From Pseudomonas fluorescens (lineage in GTDB: Bacteria; Pseudomonadota; Gammaproteobacteria; Pseudomonadales; Pseudomonadaceae): DNA of 64,000 nucleotides. Location of the stretch: assembly GCF_902497855.1 (NCBI RefSeq), contig NZ_CABVHU010000002.1:248001-312000 (forward strand), read 5' to 3'. The notes below the pieces were generated by a model. It was not told the DNA's origin. It made no database searches and was given only the letters and a program-made list of their open reading frames with translations. The first letter of the stretch is position 1. Every line of letters begins with the position of its first letter. This document shows, one piece after another, positions 38,357 to 46,918 of the stretch. The translations under genes were made by a program, and so were the position numbers.

Positions 38357-38636
38357 AAAAGCTCAAGCAATGATCTGTAGCAAGCTTGAACGCTAGCTAT
38401 AGATTGTTGCTGAAGTTGCATTTCTATGGTCGCCATCAGCAGATTTTTTTGGATTGTCGAGAACCTCGGGCGGAGGGTTCTAATTAGTGTTTTAAATATT
38501 AAATATAGCGGTGCGATGGTAGGAAGACTTGGTAATAATGTGTCACGCATGAAGGGTGGAAAGTATTGCTCTGGATGATAAGTTGTAGCGGTCGGTCATC
38601 TGGCTGATCCCGAATAATATTTACATGGAAGTTAAT

Positions 38637-39419
38637 ATGACTATTTTAGTACCCAGTATTGAAGAGAGCATGGCTTTTTTTGCCGGCGCACAACTCGCGC
38701 CTCTGGTTAACAAACGAAGCCCAATCAGATCCTTTGCCGCGTTAGACGGTGAAACGGTTGCCAAATCGGATCTTCTGATAGGTGATGATACACCGGTAGC
38801 GATTGGATTTACCGATAATCTCGACGAAGAAAAAAAGAATGCAGCGGCGGACAGTATTCATTTTGCAGAGCGCTATGCCGATTCATACTCCGACAGGAAA
38901 AAGACAGCTGTTGAATGGCACACGAAATACTCTGAGGCATTGAAACATTGTGGCTGGACGCTGACTAATTCAAAATACCAAGAGCAAGAGGTCAAGCAAA
39001 CGAATGTCACAATGGATGCCATTGTCCTGGATCTGGTCAAGGCAGTTGCTGGCCGGAACGCACCGGCGATGCTGGCAATGTTGGGGCAGGCCTTTGACAA
39101 AATGAAATCCGATGACGAGCTTGTAACTTTATTCGATAGTAATAGCAAAAGCGGCAACGATGCAGACTTCAGGCTCGTGCCCTGCCTGCAAACTCCCGGA
39201 GGGACAGCAATTGCTGCCTTTGTGGCGGTGGATTGCAATCTTTCAACGTCCCAGGGCGGGGCCTGGTTTTGGAAGTGGAAATTTTCAAATTTGAAAATGA
39301 AAAGAGTCGCTACGGTGATGGAACTCAATTTGCGTGTGCATGAGCGTAGGAAGGATCAAATCATGGAGCTCCTTGATATAAGTTCGGACCAATTTTTTAA
39401 AAGCATCAAGCTAAATTGA
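38637..39419 (+). CDS. Hypothetical protein, first of two tandem low-GC paralogues
   Basis: 260 aa from ATG 38637 (MTILVPSIEESMAFF), chosen because GGAAG lies 5 nt upstream; an ATG at 38625 is in frame but has no ribosome site. There is no signal peptide. Shared with the next gene: an Ala/Asp-rich helix, then WHTKYSEALKHCGW (pattern W-x3-Y-x2-AL-x2-xW), an acidic linker, and a beta-type half ending in a helix. The C-terminal half here carries GGAWFWKWKFSNLKMKRV. I recognise no family. Base composition is lower in GC than the neighbours, suggesting acquisition. It is followed by a hairpin. Confidence 0.75.
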   Translation: MTILVPSIEESMAFFAGAQLAPLVNKRSPIRSFAALDGETVAKSDLLIGDDTPVAIGFTDNLDEEKKNAAADSIHFAERYADSYSDRKKTAVEWHTKYSEALKHCGWTLTNSKYQEQEVKQTNVTMDAIVLDLVKAVAGRNAPAMLAMLGQAFDKMKSDDELVTLFDSNSKSGNDADFRLVPCLQTPGGTAIAAFVAVDCNLSTSQGGAWFWKWKFSNLKMKRVATVMELNLRVHERRKDQIMELLDISSDQFFKSIKLN

Positions 39420-39432
39420 TAAAAGCGCTATT

Positions 39433-39458
39433 GGGCTGCCGGGTCGGCAGCCCGTTTT
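39433..39458 (+). terminator. Terminator between the two paralogues
   Basis: GGGCTGCC / GGCAGCCC stem with a 4-nt loop and TTTT, 13 nt after the stop; it may only partly block read-through to the second paralogue. Confidence 0.8.
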
Positions 39459-39479
39459 AAATAGGCGGTTTGGAGAGCT

Positions 39480-40166
39480 ATGATGATCAAGGATGATGTT
39501 GTTATAGTAGCGGGTAATATGTTGTCCGTTTCAAGCGATGTTGTTGATCCTTGGAGAAAAGATGTGATTAGCTCGCTGCTGTTCTCTCGGCTGTATGCAA
39601 ATTCACAAGCTGATAGATTTGCCGAAGCACAGCAATGGTATAAGGATTACAATGATGCTTTGGGGCATTTGAAGTGGGAGTTTCGAGCTGGTAAGAGTAA
39701 TGATTTTGAACCAGTAGATGGTAGCGTCATCGTGGTGAAAGATCTGATCAGAGAGAAATTGGTTGATGCTCTAAGCTCAACTCAAGCTGAGCAGTTTGAG
39801 CGATTGATACGCAGTATTGAGCTCGCCTCTAGCGCGCAGATGCTCGCCGCGCAGGTTGAGGAGCATGCAGTAGTCAAGGTGGTTGTGGATGGAATTCATG
39901 AGGTTTCATGTTTTGCCCTACAGCTGAGTCTGGTCGGACAGGGGCCTGTGGTTTGTTCGGTGTTTGTCCGCTTTGACACTACTCAAGAGGTCGGTTTTGA
40001 ATTTTTCAAGCAAGATTTCACGAGTGAACATATTGTAGGCAAGGTCAGTGTGGACGTTTCGCAGCGAGTACTTAACAAAGTGATTTATGAAAAAAGTCGA
40101 ATGCGAGAGATGATTGCAAGCAAACTTCCTGAGGCAGGGAACTCACAGATGCCGGAACTCTCCTGA
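39480..40166 (+). CDS. Hypothetical protein, second tandem low-GC paralogue
   Basis: 228 aa, preceded by GGAGAG. The motif AQQWYKDYNDALGHLKWEF matches WHTKYSEALKHCGWTL of the preceding protein, and the order of elements is the same (helix with LFSRLYANSQADR, W-Y-AL-W motif, conserved VKDLI, beta-rich C-half with FEFFKQDF). There is no signal peptide or membrane segment. Two 60-nt lines sampled (39481 and 39661) have 24 and 26 G+C bases, well below surrounding genes. Function unknown; a two-part system made of diverged paralogues is possible. Confidence 0.75.
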   Translation: MMIKDDVVIVAGNMLSVSSDVVDPWRKDVISSLLFSRLYANSQADRFAEAQQWYKDYNDALGHLKWEFRAGKSNDFEPVDGSVIVVKDLIREKLVDALSSTQAEQFERLIRSIELASSAQMLAAQVEEHAVVKVVVDGIHEVSCFALQLSLVGQGPVVCSVFVRFDTTQEVGFEFFKQDFTSEHIVGKVSVDVSQRVLNKVIYEKSRMREMIASKLPEAGNSQMPELS

Positions 40167-40254
40167 TAACTGTTTTTTGTTTCTTTGGTTTTCATGTTGT
40201 CATGAAGGGGAGCGGCCTTACTGCATTATTTATGCGCAATAAGGCTGCTTTCCG

Positions 40255-40785
40255 TTATAAATCTTTCAGAATATCGGCCATGTCATCCGCATGCTCTTCT
40301 TCCTGTGCCAGGATGTCTTCAAAGATGCGACGGGTAGTCGGATCCTGTTCGCCGATGTACTGAATGATCTCGCGGTAGCTGTCGATGGCGATGCGCTCGG
40401 CGACCAGGTCTTCATAGACCATCTCTTTGAGCGAGTTGCCAGCCACGTACTGTGCGTGGGAGTTTTTCGACAGCAGGTCGGGGTTGAACTCGGGTTCGCC
40501 ACCCAGTTGTACGATGCGTTCGGCCAGGCGGTCGGCGTGTTGGGCCTCCTGGGTGGCGTGCTCGAGGAATTCGTCGGCGGCGACCTGGGCTTTCAGGCCG
40601 TTGGCCATGAAGTAATGGCGCTTGTAGCGCAACACGCAGACCAGTTCGGTGGCCAGCGATTCGTTGAGCAGGCGCAGTACTTCTTCGCGGTCGGCGCTGT
40701 AGCTTTCGGTCACTGCGCCGTTTTCGACGTTTTTGCGGGCACGTTCGCGCAAGGTTGTTACATCAGACAAATGCATGTCGCTCAT
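40255..40785 (-). CDS. Ferritin-like diiron protein (bacterioferritin/Dps-like)
   Basis: 176 aa from ATG 40785 with CAGGAGAT upstream. A four-helix ferritin-like fold with complete diiron-type ligands: Glu in SLATELVCV, E-x2-H in TQEAQHADR, Glu in LVAERIAID, and E-x2-H in AQEEEHADD. It probably binds and oxidises iron, or protects against peroxide. A similar gene lies in the same neighbourhood in P. aeruginosa (annotated there as probable bacterioferritin). It lacks the classical bacterioferritin haem Met context, so the exact class is left open. Confidence 0.88.
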   Translation of the reverse strand: MSDMHLSDVTTLRERARKNVENGAVTESYSADREEVLRLLNESLATELVCVLRYKRHYFMANGLKAQVAADEFLEHATQEAQHADRLAERIVQLGGEPEFNPDLLSKNSHAQYVAGNSLKEMVYEDLVAERIAIDSYREIIQYIGEQDPTTRRIFEDILAQEEEHADDMADILKDL

Positions 40786-41018
40786 ATCGATCTCCTGGAG
40801 GCTAATCCGGTTGGCGCCACGCCTCTGAGGACGTGATCGCTACTTAAGGTGTGAGTGACGGGCGCGGCGAAAAGTTTTATGCAAATGATCAATCGCAAAA
40901 AACCGAAGTAGAGGGATGTCATAGACTGGTCGTCCAGTTGTCACCTTCGATGTCGAAGCTTGGCGGATGTATTGCATCGCGCCTTGCTTCATCTCACCGA
41001 TCACAAGGATGTTTGCCC

Positions 41019-41909
41019 ATGTCGCAAGGTTCTGCCACGCGCTATCCGTTGGTCCTGGTACCGGGAATGCTCGGATTTATCCGTCTGCTGCTCTATCCGT
41101 ACTGGTACGGGATTGTTTCGGCGCTGCGCCGGGATGGGGCAACGGTGATTGCGGTGCAGGTCTCGCCGCTCAACTCGACCGAGGTGCGCGGTGAGCAACT
41201 GCTGGCACGGATCGAGGAGATTGTGCGGGAGACCGGGGCCGAGAAAGTCAATCTGATCGGCCATAGCCAGGGCTCGCTCACCGCCCGTTATGCCGCCGCC
41301 AAACGCCCGGATCGAGTTGCCTCGGTCACGTCGGTGGCGGGGCCCAATCACGGTTCGGAGCTGGCGGACTACCTGCACCAGCACTACCCGGCAGACAGTG
41401 CCAAGGGGCGCCTGCTCGCTGTTTTGCTGCGACTGGTCGGCGCGGTGATGAGCCTGCTGGAAACCGGCTACCGCGGGCCGAAGCTGCCGGTGGATATCCC
41501 GGCCTCGCATCAATCGCTGACCACTGAAGGCGTGGCGCTGTTCAATCAGCATTATCCGCAGGGGCTGCCGCTGACCTGGGGCGGGCAGGGGCCTGAAGTG
41601 GTCAACGGCGTGCGTTATTACTCCTGGTCCGGAACTTTGCAACCGGGGAAAACCGATCGGGGGACCAACCTGTTTGATGGGACCAATCGAAGTTGCCGAT
41701 TGTTTGCCAGGACCTTCGTGCGTGAGGTCGGGCATTGCGACGGGATGGTCGGGCGTTACAGCTCGCATCTCGGGACGGTGATTGGCGATGAGTACCCGCT
41801 GGATCACTTCGACATCGTCAACCAATCGCTGGGATTGGTCGGCAAGGGCGCGCAACCGGTCCGGTTGTTTGTCGAGCATGCGGCGCGGTTGAAAGCGGCC
41901 GGGGTTTAG
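41019..41909 (+). CDS. Triacylglycerol lipase of the LipA-type alpha/beta hydrolase family, no signal peptide
   Basis: 296 aa from ATG 41019 (MSQGSATRYPLVLVPGMLGF), with CAAGGATG upstream. It follows family I true lipases: oxyanion PGMLGF, nucleophile Ser83 in GHSQG, Asp241 in HCDGMVGRYSSHLG, His263 in PLDHFD, and a Cys226/Cys240 pair matching the LipA disulfide region. Unlike secreted LipA it has no signal peptide even when the frame is extended upstream, and no foldase gene follows. It may act inside the cell or leave by a non-Sec route. Confidence 0.9.
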   Translation: MSQGSATRYPLVLVPGMLGFIRLLLYPYWYGIVSALRRDGATVIAVQVSPLNSTEVRGEQLLARIEEIVRETGAEKVNLIGHSQGSLTARYAAAKRPDRVASVTSVAGPNHGSELADYLHQHYPADSAKGRLLAVLLRLVGAVMSLLETGYRGPKLPVDIPASHQSLTTEGVALFNQHYPQGLPLTWGGQGPEVVNGVRYYSWSGTLQPGKTDRGTNLFDGTNRSCRLFARTFVREVGHCDGMVGRYSSHLGTVIGDEYPLDHFDIVNQSLGLVGKGAQPVRLFVEHAARLKAAGV

Positions 41910-41972
41910 CAGGTCGATAGAGTCGTTCTTCGTCGGAACGCCGCCCGGAGCCTGCTCGCGAAAGACGTCAGA

Positions 41973-42860
41973 TCAGGCGGCGCTGACTTTTCGGCCCAAC
42001 ACGGTGGTCCAGCGCTCCGAAACAATCACCCCGCCCAAGGTCAGCACCCCGCCCACCAGGTGATACATCGCCAATTGCTCTTGCAGCACCACCGCCGCAA
42101 TCAGCGCCGTAATCAACGGCAGCAGGTTGAAAAACAGCGTGGTCCGGCTCGGCCCAAGGCGCACCACGGCCTGCATCCACGCCAGCGGCGCAATCATCGA
42201 GGCGAGCAGGCAGGCGTATAACACCAGCGGAATGTTCTGCAGAGTCAGGCCGATTTTCGGCGAGGCGACAAACAGCGGAAACAACACAACTACCGCCACC
42301 AGGACCTGCAAATACAGCAACACCAGCGGCGGTAAGCGCAGTTGCCACTTTTTCAGCAGGGTGCTGTAGATCGCATAGGCCAGGGTGGCGATCAGCATCA
42401 TCGCGTCGCCCAGGTTGACCCCGTGCTCGAGCAATGCCCTGAGGCTGCCAGACGACACCACCACCAAAACTCCGGCAAACGACAGTACGGCACCGGCCAA
42501 CGCACCCGCGGTCAGGCGCTGGCCGAGGCTGATGATCGCCATGGCCAGCGACATCAGTGGCATCAGCGACAGGATGATCCCCATGTTGGTGGCCGAGGTC
42601 ATGCTCGCGGCGAAGTACGCCAGGCTCTGATAGACCGCCATGCCCAGTACGCCGAGGATGAAGATCTTGCCCAGGTTTGGGCGGATCGCCGGCCAATGGG
42701 TGATCACCGGTTTGAGCATGAATGGCGTGAACAGAATCCCGGCCAGCAGCCAGCGGTAGAAGCCGATCTCGGCGGGGAAGATCGCTCCGGCCGACATTTT
42801 GGTGATCACGGTGTTGCCTGCCCAGATGAAAATGGCCAGCAGGGGATACGCGTATTGCAT
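41973..42860 (-). CDS. EamA/DMT family transporter
   Basis: 295 aa from ATG 42860 (MQYAYPLLAIFIWAGNTV); an ATG six codons upstream (42878) is equally free of a ribosome site, and the family start favours the shorter form. Ten membrane segments in two EamA repeats (first near GNTVITKMSAGAIFPAEIGFYRW, second near VLLYLQVLVAVVVLFPLF). DMT proteins export metabolites or amino acids; the substrate is not predictable. It is divergent from an AraC regulator whose start is 80 nt away, so that regulator may control it. Confidence 0.92.
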   Translation of the reverse strand: MQYAYPLLAIFIWAGNTVITKMSAGAIFPAEIGFYRWLLAGILFTPFMLKPVITHWPAIRPNLGKIFILGVLGMAVYQSLAYFAASMTSATNMGIILSLMPLMSLAMAIISLGQRLTAGALAGAVLSFAGVLVVVSSGSLRALLEHGVNLGDAMMLIATLAYAIYSTLLKKWQLRLPPLVLLYLQVLVAVVVLFPLFVASPKIGLTLQNIPLVLYACLLASMIAPLAWMQAVVRLGPSRTTLFFNLLPLITALIAAVVLQEQLAMYHLVGGVLTLGGVIVSERWTTVLGRKVSAA

Positions 42861-42944
42861 TGGGAAAAACCAGAACATTGATGAGGCGTGATTATCCCCT
42901 GTCTGGATGCAAGCCTATACTGCGATCCGGACAACCTGACTCTG

Positions 42945-43745
42945 ATGACGGACAGCATGCACAGCAAACACATTGAGCTGCTGGATTTCAACGAACTGCC
43001 TTCGCCGGTGTACTTCCGTTATGCCGACTTTGATGCGCACCGCTACGCTTCGGCTCACCGTCATCCCTGGGGCACGCTGGAGTATTCGGCCCATGGCGTA
43101 TTGCAGATGGAAATCGGCGGCAGTCGCTTCATGTCGCCGCCGCAATACGCAGTGTGGGTGCCGCCGCAGACCGAGCACAGTTTCTACAGCAATCAGCCGA
43201 TCAATTATCGTGCAGTCTGTCTGGCTCCGGTCTTGTGCCACGACCTGCCGCAACAGGCCTGTACGCTGGCTATCAGCGACATTGTCAAAGCGATCCTCAA
43301 GGATTTTGCCGCTCGGGATGTGAAAATGCCCGAGCATGAAGCCGACAGGCGTCTGGCCCAAGTGCTGGTGGACCAGCTGCAACAGGCACCGGTGCATGAG
43401 TGCTACTTGCCCTATGCCAGCAGCCCCGGATTGCTCGGGATACTGGAATCCTTGCAAGCGGAGCCGGGTGACACTCGACCTTTGGCGCACTGGGCGGCGC
43501 AGATTCACGTCAGCGAACGGACCCTGGCGCGGCAGTTCGTTCGCGAATTGGGCATGAGTTTTGGCGAGTGGCGCCAGCGCTTGCGCTTTCTGGCGGCGAT
43601 CGAAGCGCTGGATAGCCATCGCAGCATCCAGGAAATCGCTTTCGATATGGGCTACAGCACTGGGTCGGCATTTATCGCGATGTTTCAACGCCAGGCCGGA
43701 TGCACACCGGAGCAGTATCGACGCAGCCACTTGGAGAGCCGATGA
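42945..43745 (+). CDS. AraC family transcriptional regulator
   Basis: 266 aa if started at ATG 42945; the frame is open from 42888, and a Met at 42957 is another option since none has a strong ribosome site. A cupin-like N-domain (AHRHPWGTLEYSAHGVLQME, PPQYAVWVPPQTEHSFYS) is followed by two helix-turn-helix units (IHVSERTLARQFVRELGMSF; IQEIAFDMGYSTGSAFIAMF). It is divergent from the DMT exporter gene, a typical regulator-exporter pair. Confidence 0.9.
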   Translation: MTDSMHSKHIELLDFNELPSPVYFRYADFDAHRYASAHRHPWGTLEYSAHGVLQMEIGGSRFMSPPQYAVWVPPQTEHSFYSNQPINYRAVCLAPVLCHDLPQQACTLAISDIVKAILKDFAARDVKMPEHEADRRLAQVLVDQLQQAPVHECYLPYASSPGLLGILESLQAEPGDTRPLAHWAAQIHVSERTLARQFVRELGMSFGEWRQRLRFLAAIEALDSHRSIQEIAFDMGYSTGSAFIAMFQRQAGCTPEQYRRSHLESR

Positions 43746-43817
43746 AGATGTAACAGGTGTTGTCTACACTGCAGAACGAGGCCGCGCCCCTCGCTGCGGC
43801 AACAAGGAGAAAACACC

Positions 43818-44123
43818 ATGAAGATGTTGCATGTCCCTTTGTTGATGATCGGTGTACTGATGTGCGCCCAAGGTTTCGCCGCCACGGACCAACAGAACAA
43901 GATGACCACCTGCAACGCCGACGCCACCGCAAAAAGCCTCAAGGGCGATGAGCGCAAGGCCTTCATGAGCACTTGCCTCAAAGCTGCGCCGGCAGCGGAT
44001 GCCGCCAAACCCATGACTCCCCAGCAGGAAAAGATGAAGACCTGCAACGCCGATGCCGCGACTAAAGCCCTCAAGGGTGATGAGCGCAAGGCGTTCATGA
44101 GTGACTGTCTGAAGAAAAAATAA
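43818..44123 (+). CDS. PsiF repeat protein
   Basis: 101 aa, ATG 43818 with AAGGAGA upstream. Signal peptide (MKMLHVPLLMIGVLMCAQGF...AA) and two PsiF repeats: MTTCNADATAKSLKGDERKAF and MKTCNADAATKALKGDERKAF, each followed by MSxCLK. PsiF was first described as phosphate-starvation-inducible in E. coli; its function is unknown. The four Cys could form disulfides in the periplasm. Confidence 0.92.
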   Translation: MKMLHVPLLMIGVLMCAQGFAATDQQNKMTTCNADATAKSLKGDERKAFMSTCLKAAPAADAAKPMTPQQEKMKTCNADAATKALKGDERKAFMSDCLKKK

Positions 44124-44199
44124 ACATTGGGTTGGGATGTGCTGTCACCGGAACGCTGGCAGACTGCCAATCCTTTTACGCCGTTCGTTTTGAGGCTGT

Positions 44200-45213
44200 A
44201 TGCCAACGTTTTCTCAACGCCAAGTCTTGCTGATAATCAGTTGGGTCATCATCTTTGGTGGTTTGCTGCTGGTGCTGCCGTTGCGACTGCTGCCCAGCCT
44301 GCTGGCCGGGTTGCTGGTGTTCGAACTGGTCAACATGCTCACCCCGCAGTTGCAACGGTTGATCGAAGGCCGGCGCGCGCGCTGGCTGGCGGTGGCGTTG
44401 CTGGGCACATTAGTGGTGAGTGTGCTGGCGTTGATCTTTGCAGGCGCCATCAGTTTTCTGCTGCACGAGGCGGAAAACCCTGGCGCTTCCCTCGACAAGT
44501 TCATGGGCGTAGTCGACCGGGCGCGCGGGCAACTGCCGCCGTTCATCGATGCCTATCTGCCTGCCAGTGCCGCGGAATTCCGCGTGGCGATCGGCGAGTG
44601 GATGAGCAAGCACCTGAGCGACTTGCAACTGGTGGGCAAGGACGCGGCGCACATGTTCGTGACGCTGCTGATCGGCATGGTGCTGGGGGCGATCATAGCC
44701 TTGCAGCGGGTGCCGGACGTGACCAAGCGCAAGCCTCTGGCCGCAGCACTGTTCGATCGTCTGCACCTGCTGGTCCAGGCGTTTCGTAACATCGTGTTCG
44801 CCCAGATCAAGATTTCCCTGCTCAATACCTTCTTCACCGGGATTTTCCTGGCGGTGGTCCTGCCGATGTTCGGCATCAAGCTGCCGCTGACCAAGACCCT
44901 GATCGTGCTGACCTTCCTGCTCGGCCTGTTGCCGGTGATCGGCAACCTGATGTCGAATACCCTGATCACCATTGTCGGTTTGTCGCTGTCGATCTGGGTG
45001 GCGGTGGCGGCGCTGGGTTATCTGATCGTTATCCACAAGCTCGAATATTTTCTCAATGCGCGCATCGTTGGCGGGCAGATCAGTGCCAAGTCGTGGGAGT
45101 TGCTCTTGGCAATGCTGGTGTTCGAGGCCGCGTTCGGCCTGCCGGGGGTCGTGGCGGGGCCGATTTATTATGCGTATTTGAAGAGTGAGTTGAAGCAGGT
45201 GGGGATGGTTTGA
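44200..45213 (+). CDS. AI-2E family transporter (TqsA/PerM type)
   Basis: 337 aa with about eight membrane segments (first WVIIFGGLLLVLPLRLLPSL; C-terminal group from ISLLNTFFTGIFLAVVLPMF onward) and a soluble mid-region (ENPGASLDKFMGVVDRARGQ). The family exports or leaks small molecules, among them autoinducer-2 in E. coli; the substrate here is unknown since Pseudomonas generally lacks LuxS. No partner gene is adjacent. Confidence 0.9.
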   Translation: MPTFSQRQVLLIISWVIIFGGLLLVLPLRLLPSLLAGLLVFELVNMLTPQLQRLIEGRRARWLAVALLGTLVVSVLALIFAGAISFLLHEAENPGASLDKFMGVVDRARGQLPPFIDAYLPASAAEFRVAIGEWMSKHLSDLQLVGKDAAHMFVTLLIGMVLGAIIALQRVPDVTKRKPLAAALFDRLHLLVQAFRNIVFAQIKISLLNTFFTGIFLAVVLPMFGIKLPLTKTLIVLTFLLGLLPVIGNLMSNTLITIVGLSLSIWVAVAALGYLIVIHKLEYFLNARIVGGQISAKSWELLLAMLVFEAAFGLPGVVAGPIYYAYLKSELKQVGMV

Positions 45214-45244
45214 TCAGGTAGAGATGTGTTGCCTGATCTGACGC

Positions 45245-45328
45245 TTTCGCGGGCAAGTCGGATCGCCGCATCGCTCGCTCCTACAGGAATCGCATCATCC
45301 CGTAGGAGCGAGGCTTGCCCGCGATGGG
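45245..45328. repeat. Palindromic intergenic repeat, degenerate member
   Basis: Left arm ttcgcgggcaagtcggatcg...ctcgctcctacagg and right arm cgtaggagcgaggcttgccc-gcga, between two convergent genes (AI-2E gene and yegD). The left arm has an insertion. Confidence 0.75.
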
Positions 45329-45345
45329 GGCGCCTCGTTTTTGGA

Positions 45346-46620
45346 TCAATCCATGGTGCCGTAACGCTTCATCGCTTCAATCGCCAACCCGCTACCGATG
45401 CTGCCAAAAATGTTCCCCTCCACATGCCGCGCCTTCGGCAACATCGCCGAAACACTGTTGCGCAACGCCGGGATCCCGCTCGAGCCACCGGTGAAGAACA
45501 CCGTATCCACCTGATCGACCCGCACATTCGCATCGTTGAGCAACTGCGTGACGCTGTTGCGCACGCGCTCGAGCAGGTTGTCGATGGCCGATTCGAACAG
45601 CGCCCGGCTCAGTTCCACGCTCAGCCCCGGTTCGATGCGGTCCAGCGGCACGTGGCGGCTGTCGGCGTGGGTCAGCTGGATCTTGGTTTCTTCCACTTCC
45701 ATGGCCAGCCAATGCCCGGCGCGCTGCTCGATCAGCTTGAACAGGCGGTCGATGCCGCCCGTGTCTTCGATGTCGTAGCGCATACTGCCCAGGGCCAGGG
45801 TCGACTTCTGCGAGTACACCGAGTTGATGGTGTGCCAGGTCGCCAGGTTCATGTGGTGGCTGGTGGGCATGTAGGCGCCGCTCTTCATGCGGCTGCCGTA
45901 GCCGAACAGCGGCATCAGGCCCTGCAGGCTCAGTTGCTTGTCGAAATCGGTCCCGCCGATGTGCACGCCACCGGTGGCGAGGATGTCGTCGTGACGGTTG
46001 TCGTGGTTGCGACGCTCGGGCGACAGGCGCACCAGGGAGAAGTCGGACGTACCACCGCCGATGTCGACGATCAGTACCAGCTCTTCCTTTTCGATGGTCG
46101 ACTCATAGTCGAACGCCGCCGCAATCGGCTCGTACTGGAACGACACATCCTTGAAACCGATGGCGCGGGCCACATCCACCAGGGTGTTTTCCGCTTCCTG
46201 GTCGGCCATCTCATCGTCGTCGACGAAGAACACCGGACGACCCAGCACCACTTCATCGAACTCCCGACCGGCGGCCGTTTCCGCGCGCTTCTTCAATTGG
46301 CCGATGAACAGCCCGAGCAGGTCCTTGAACGGCATCGCGGTGCCGAGGACGCTGGTATCGTGCTTGATCAGCTTGGAGCCCAGCAGGCTCTTGAGCGAGC
46401 GCATCAGGCGGCCTTCGTAGCCTTCCAGGTACTCGTGCAGCGCCAGCCGGCCGTATACCGGGCGACGTTCTTCCATGTTGAAGAACACCACTGACGGCAG
46501 GGTGATCTTGTCGTCCTCCAGCGCGATCAGCGTTTCCATGCCGGGGCGCAGCCAGCCGACGGTGGAGTTGGAAGTGCCGAAGTCGATACCACAGGCACGG
46601 GCTGGAGATGCGTTTTTCAT
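45346..46620 (-). CDS. yegD: Hsp70-family chaperone YegD
   Basis: 424 aa from ATG 46620 (MKNASPARACGIDFGTSNST). Actin-fold ATPase motifs: phosphate-1 CGIDFGTSNSTVG, phosphate-2 VLIVDIGGGTSDFSL, adenosine motif FFTGGSSGIPALR. It lacks the ~200-residue substrate-binding domain of DnaK, as YegD proteins do. Function is poorly known. It lies divergently from cbpA-cbpM, a J-domain protein and its modulator, which suggests a working chaperone group. Confidence 0.92.
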   Translation of the reverse strand: MKNASPARACGIDFGTSNSTVGWLRPGMETLIALEDDKITLPSVVFFNMEERRPVYGRLALHEYLEGYEGRLMRSLKSLLGSKLIKHDTSVLGTAMPFKDLLGLFIGQLKKRAETAAGREFDEVVLGRPVFFVDDDEMADQEAENTLVDVARAIGFKDVSFQYEPIAAAFDYESTIEKEELVLIVDIGGGTSDFSLVRLSPERRNHDNRHDDILATGGVHIGGTDFDKQLSLQGLMPLFGYGSRMKSGAYMPTSHHMNLATWHTINSVYSQKSTLALGSMRYDIEDTGGIDRLFKLIEQRAGHWLAMEVEETKIQLTHADSRHVPLDRIEPGLSVELSRALFESAIDNLLERVRNSVTQLLNDANVRVDQVDTVFFTGGSSGIPALRNSVSAMLPKARHVEGNIFGSIGSGLAIEAMKRYGTMD

Positions 46621-46716
46621 GTCTTTCAGGTTCCGGTTAAAAAACGGCCGCGCAGTGTATGTCACCGCGGCACAGATTCGAAGGCCGACTATCCGCTAAA
46701 TCTCAGCTATTAGCGC

Positions 46717-46744
46717 CTTGAAAGACTATCCTTTGCCCCAAACT
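46717..46744 (+). promoter_or_regulatory. Sigma-32-like heat-shock promoter upstream of cbpA
   Basis: CTTGAAA at 46717-46723, 12-nt spacer, then CCCCAAACT at 46736-46744, close to CTTGAAA-N11-16-CCCCATNT with one mismatch in the -10. It points towards cbpA and would give a leader of about 165 nt. Confidence 0.65.
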
Positions 46745-46918
46745 TGTCTGCATTGGGCCTGGCAGCCACAGGACGGTCGCAAGAACCGCCCACCGCTGCC
46801 GATAAACTTCTGATGCGCTGCCCGGTCACAACCTTGAGATCGGTCAAACCCGGTGATGCAAATCAAGTGCATGCTCTGGCAGGTGGCGCGATATCGATAA
46901 TGGATGGTGATTCCCACG

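Noticed and set aside
41915..41965. Further palindromic repeat after the lipase gene
   Set aside because: Only a fragment (cggaacgcc..cctgctcgcgaaag) without a matching second arm, so too weak to list.
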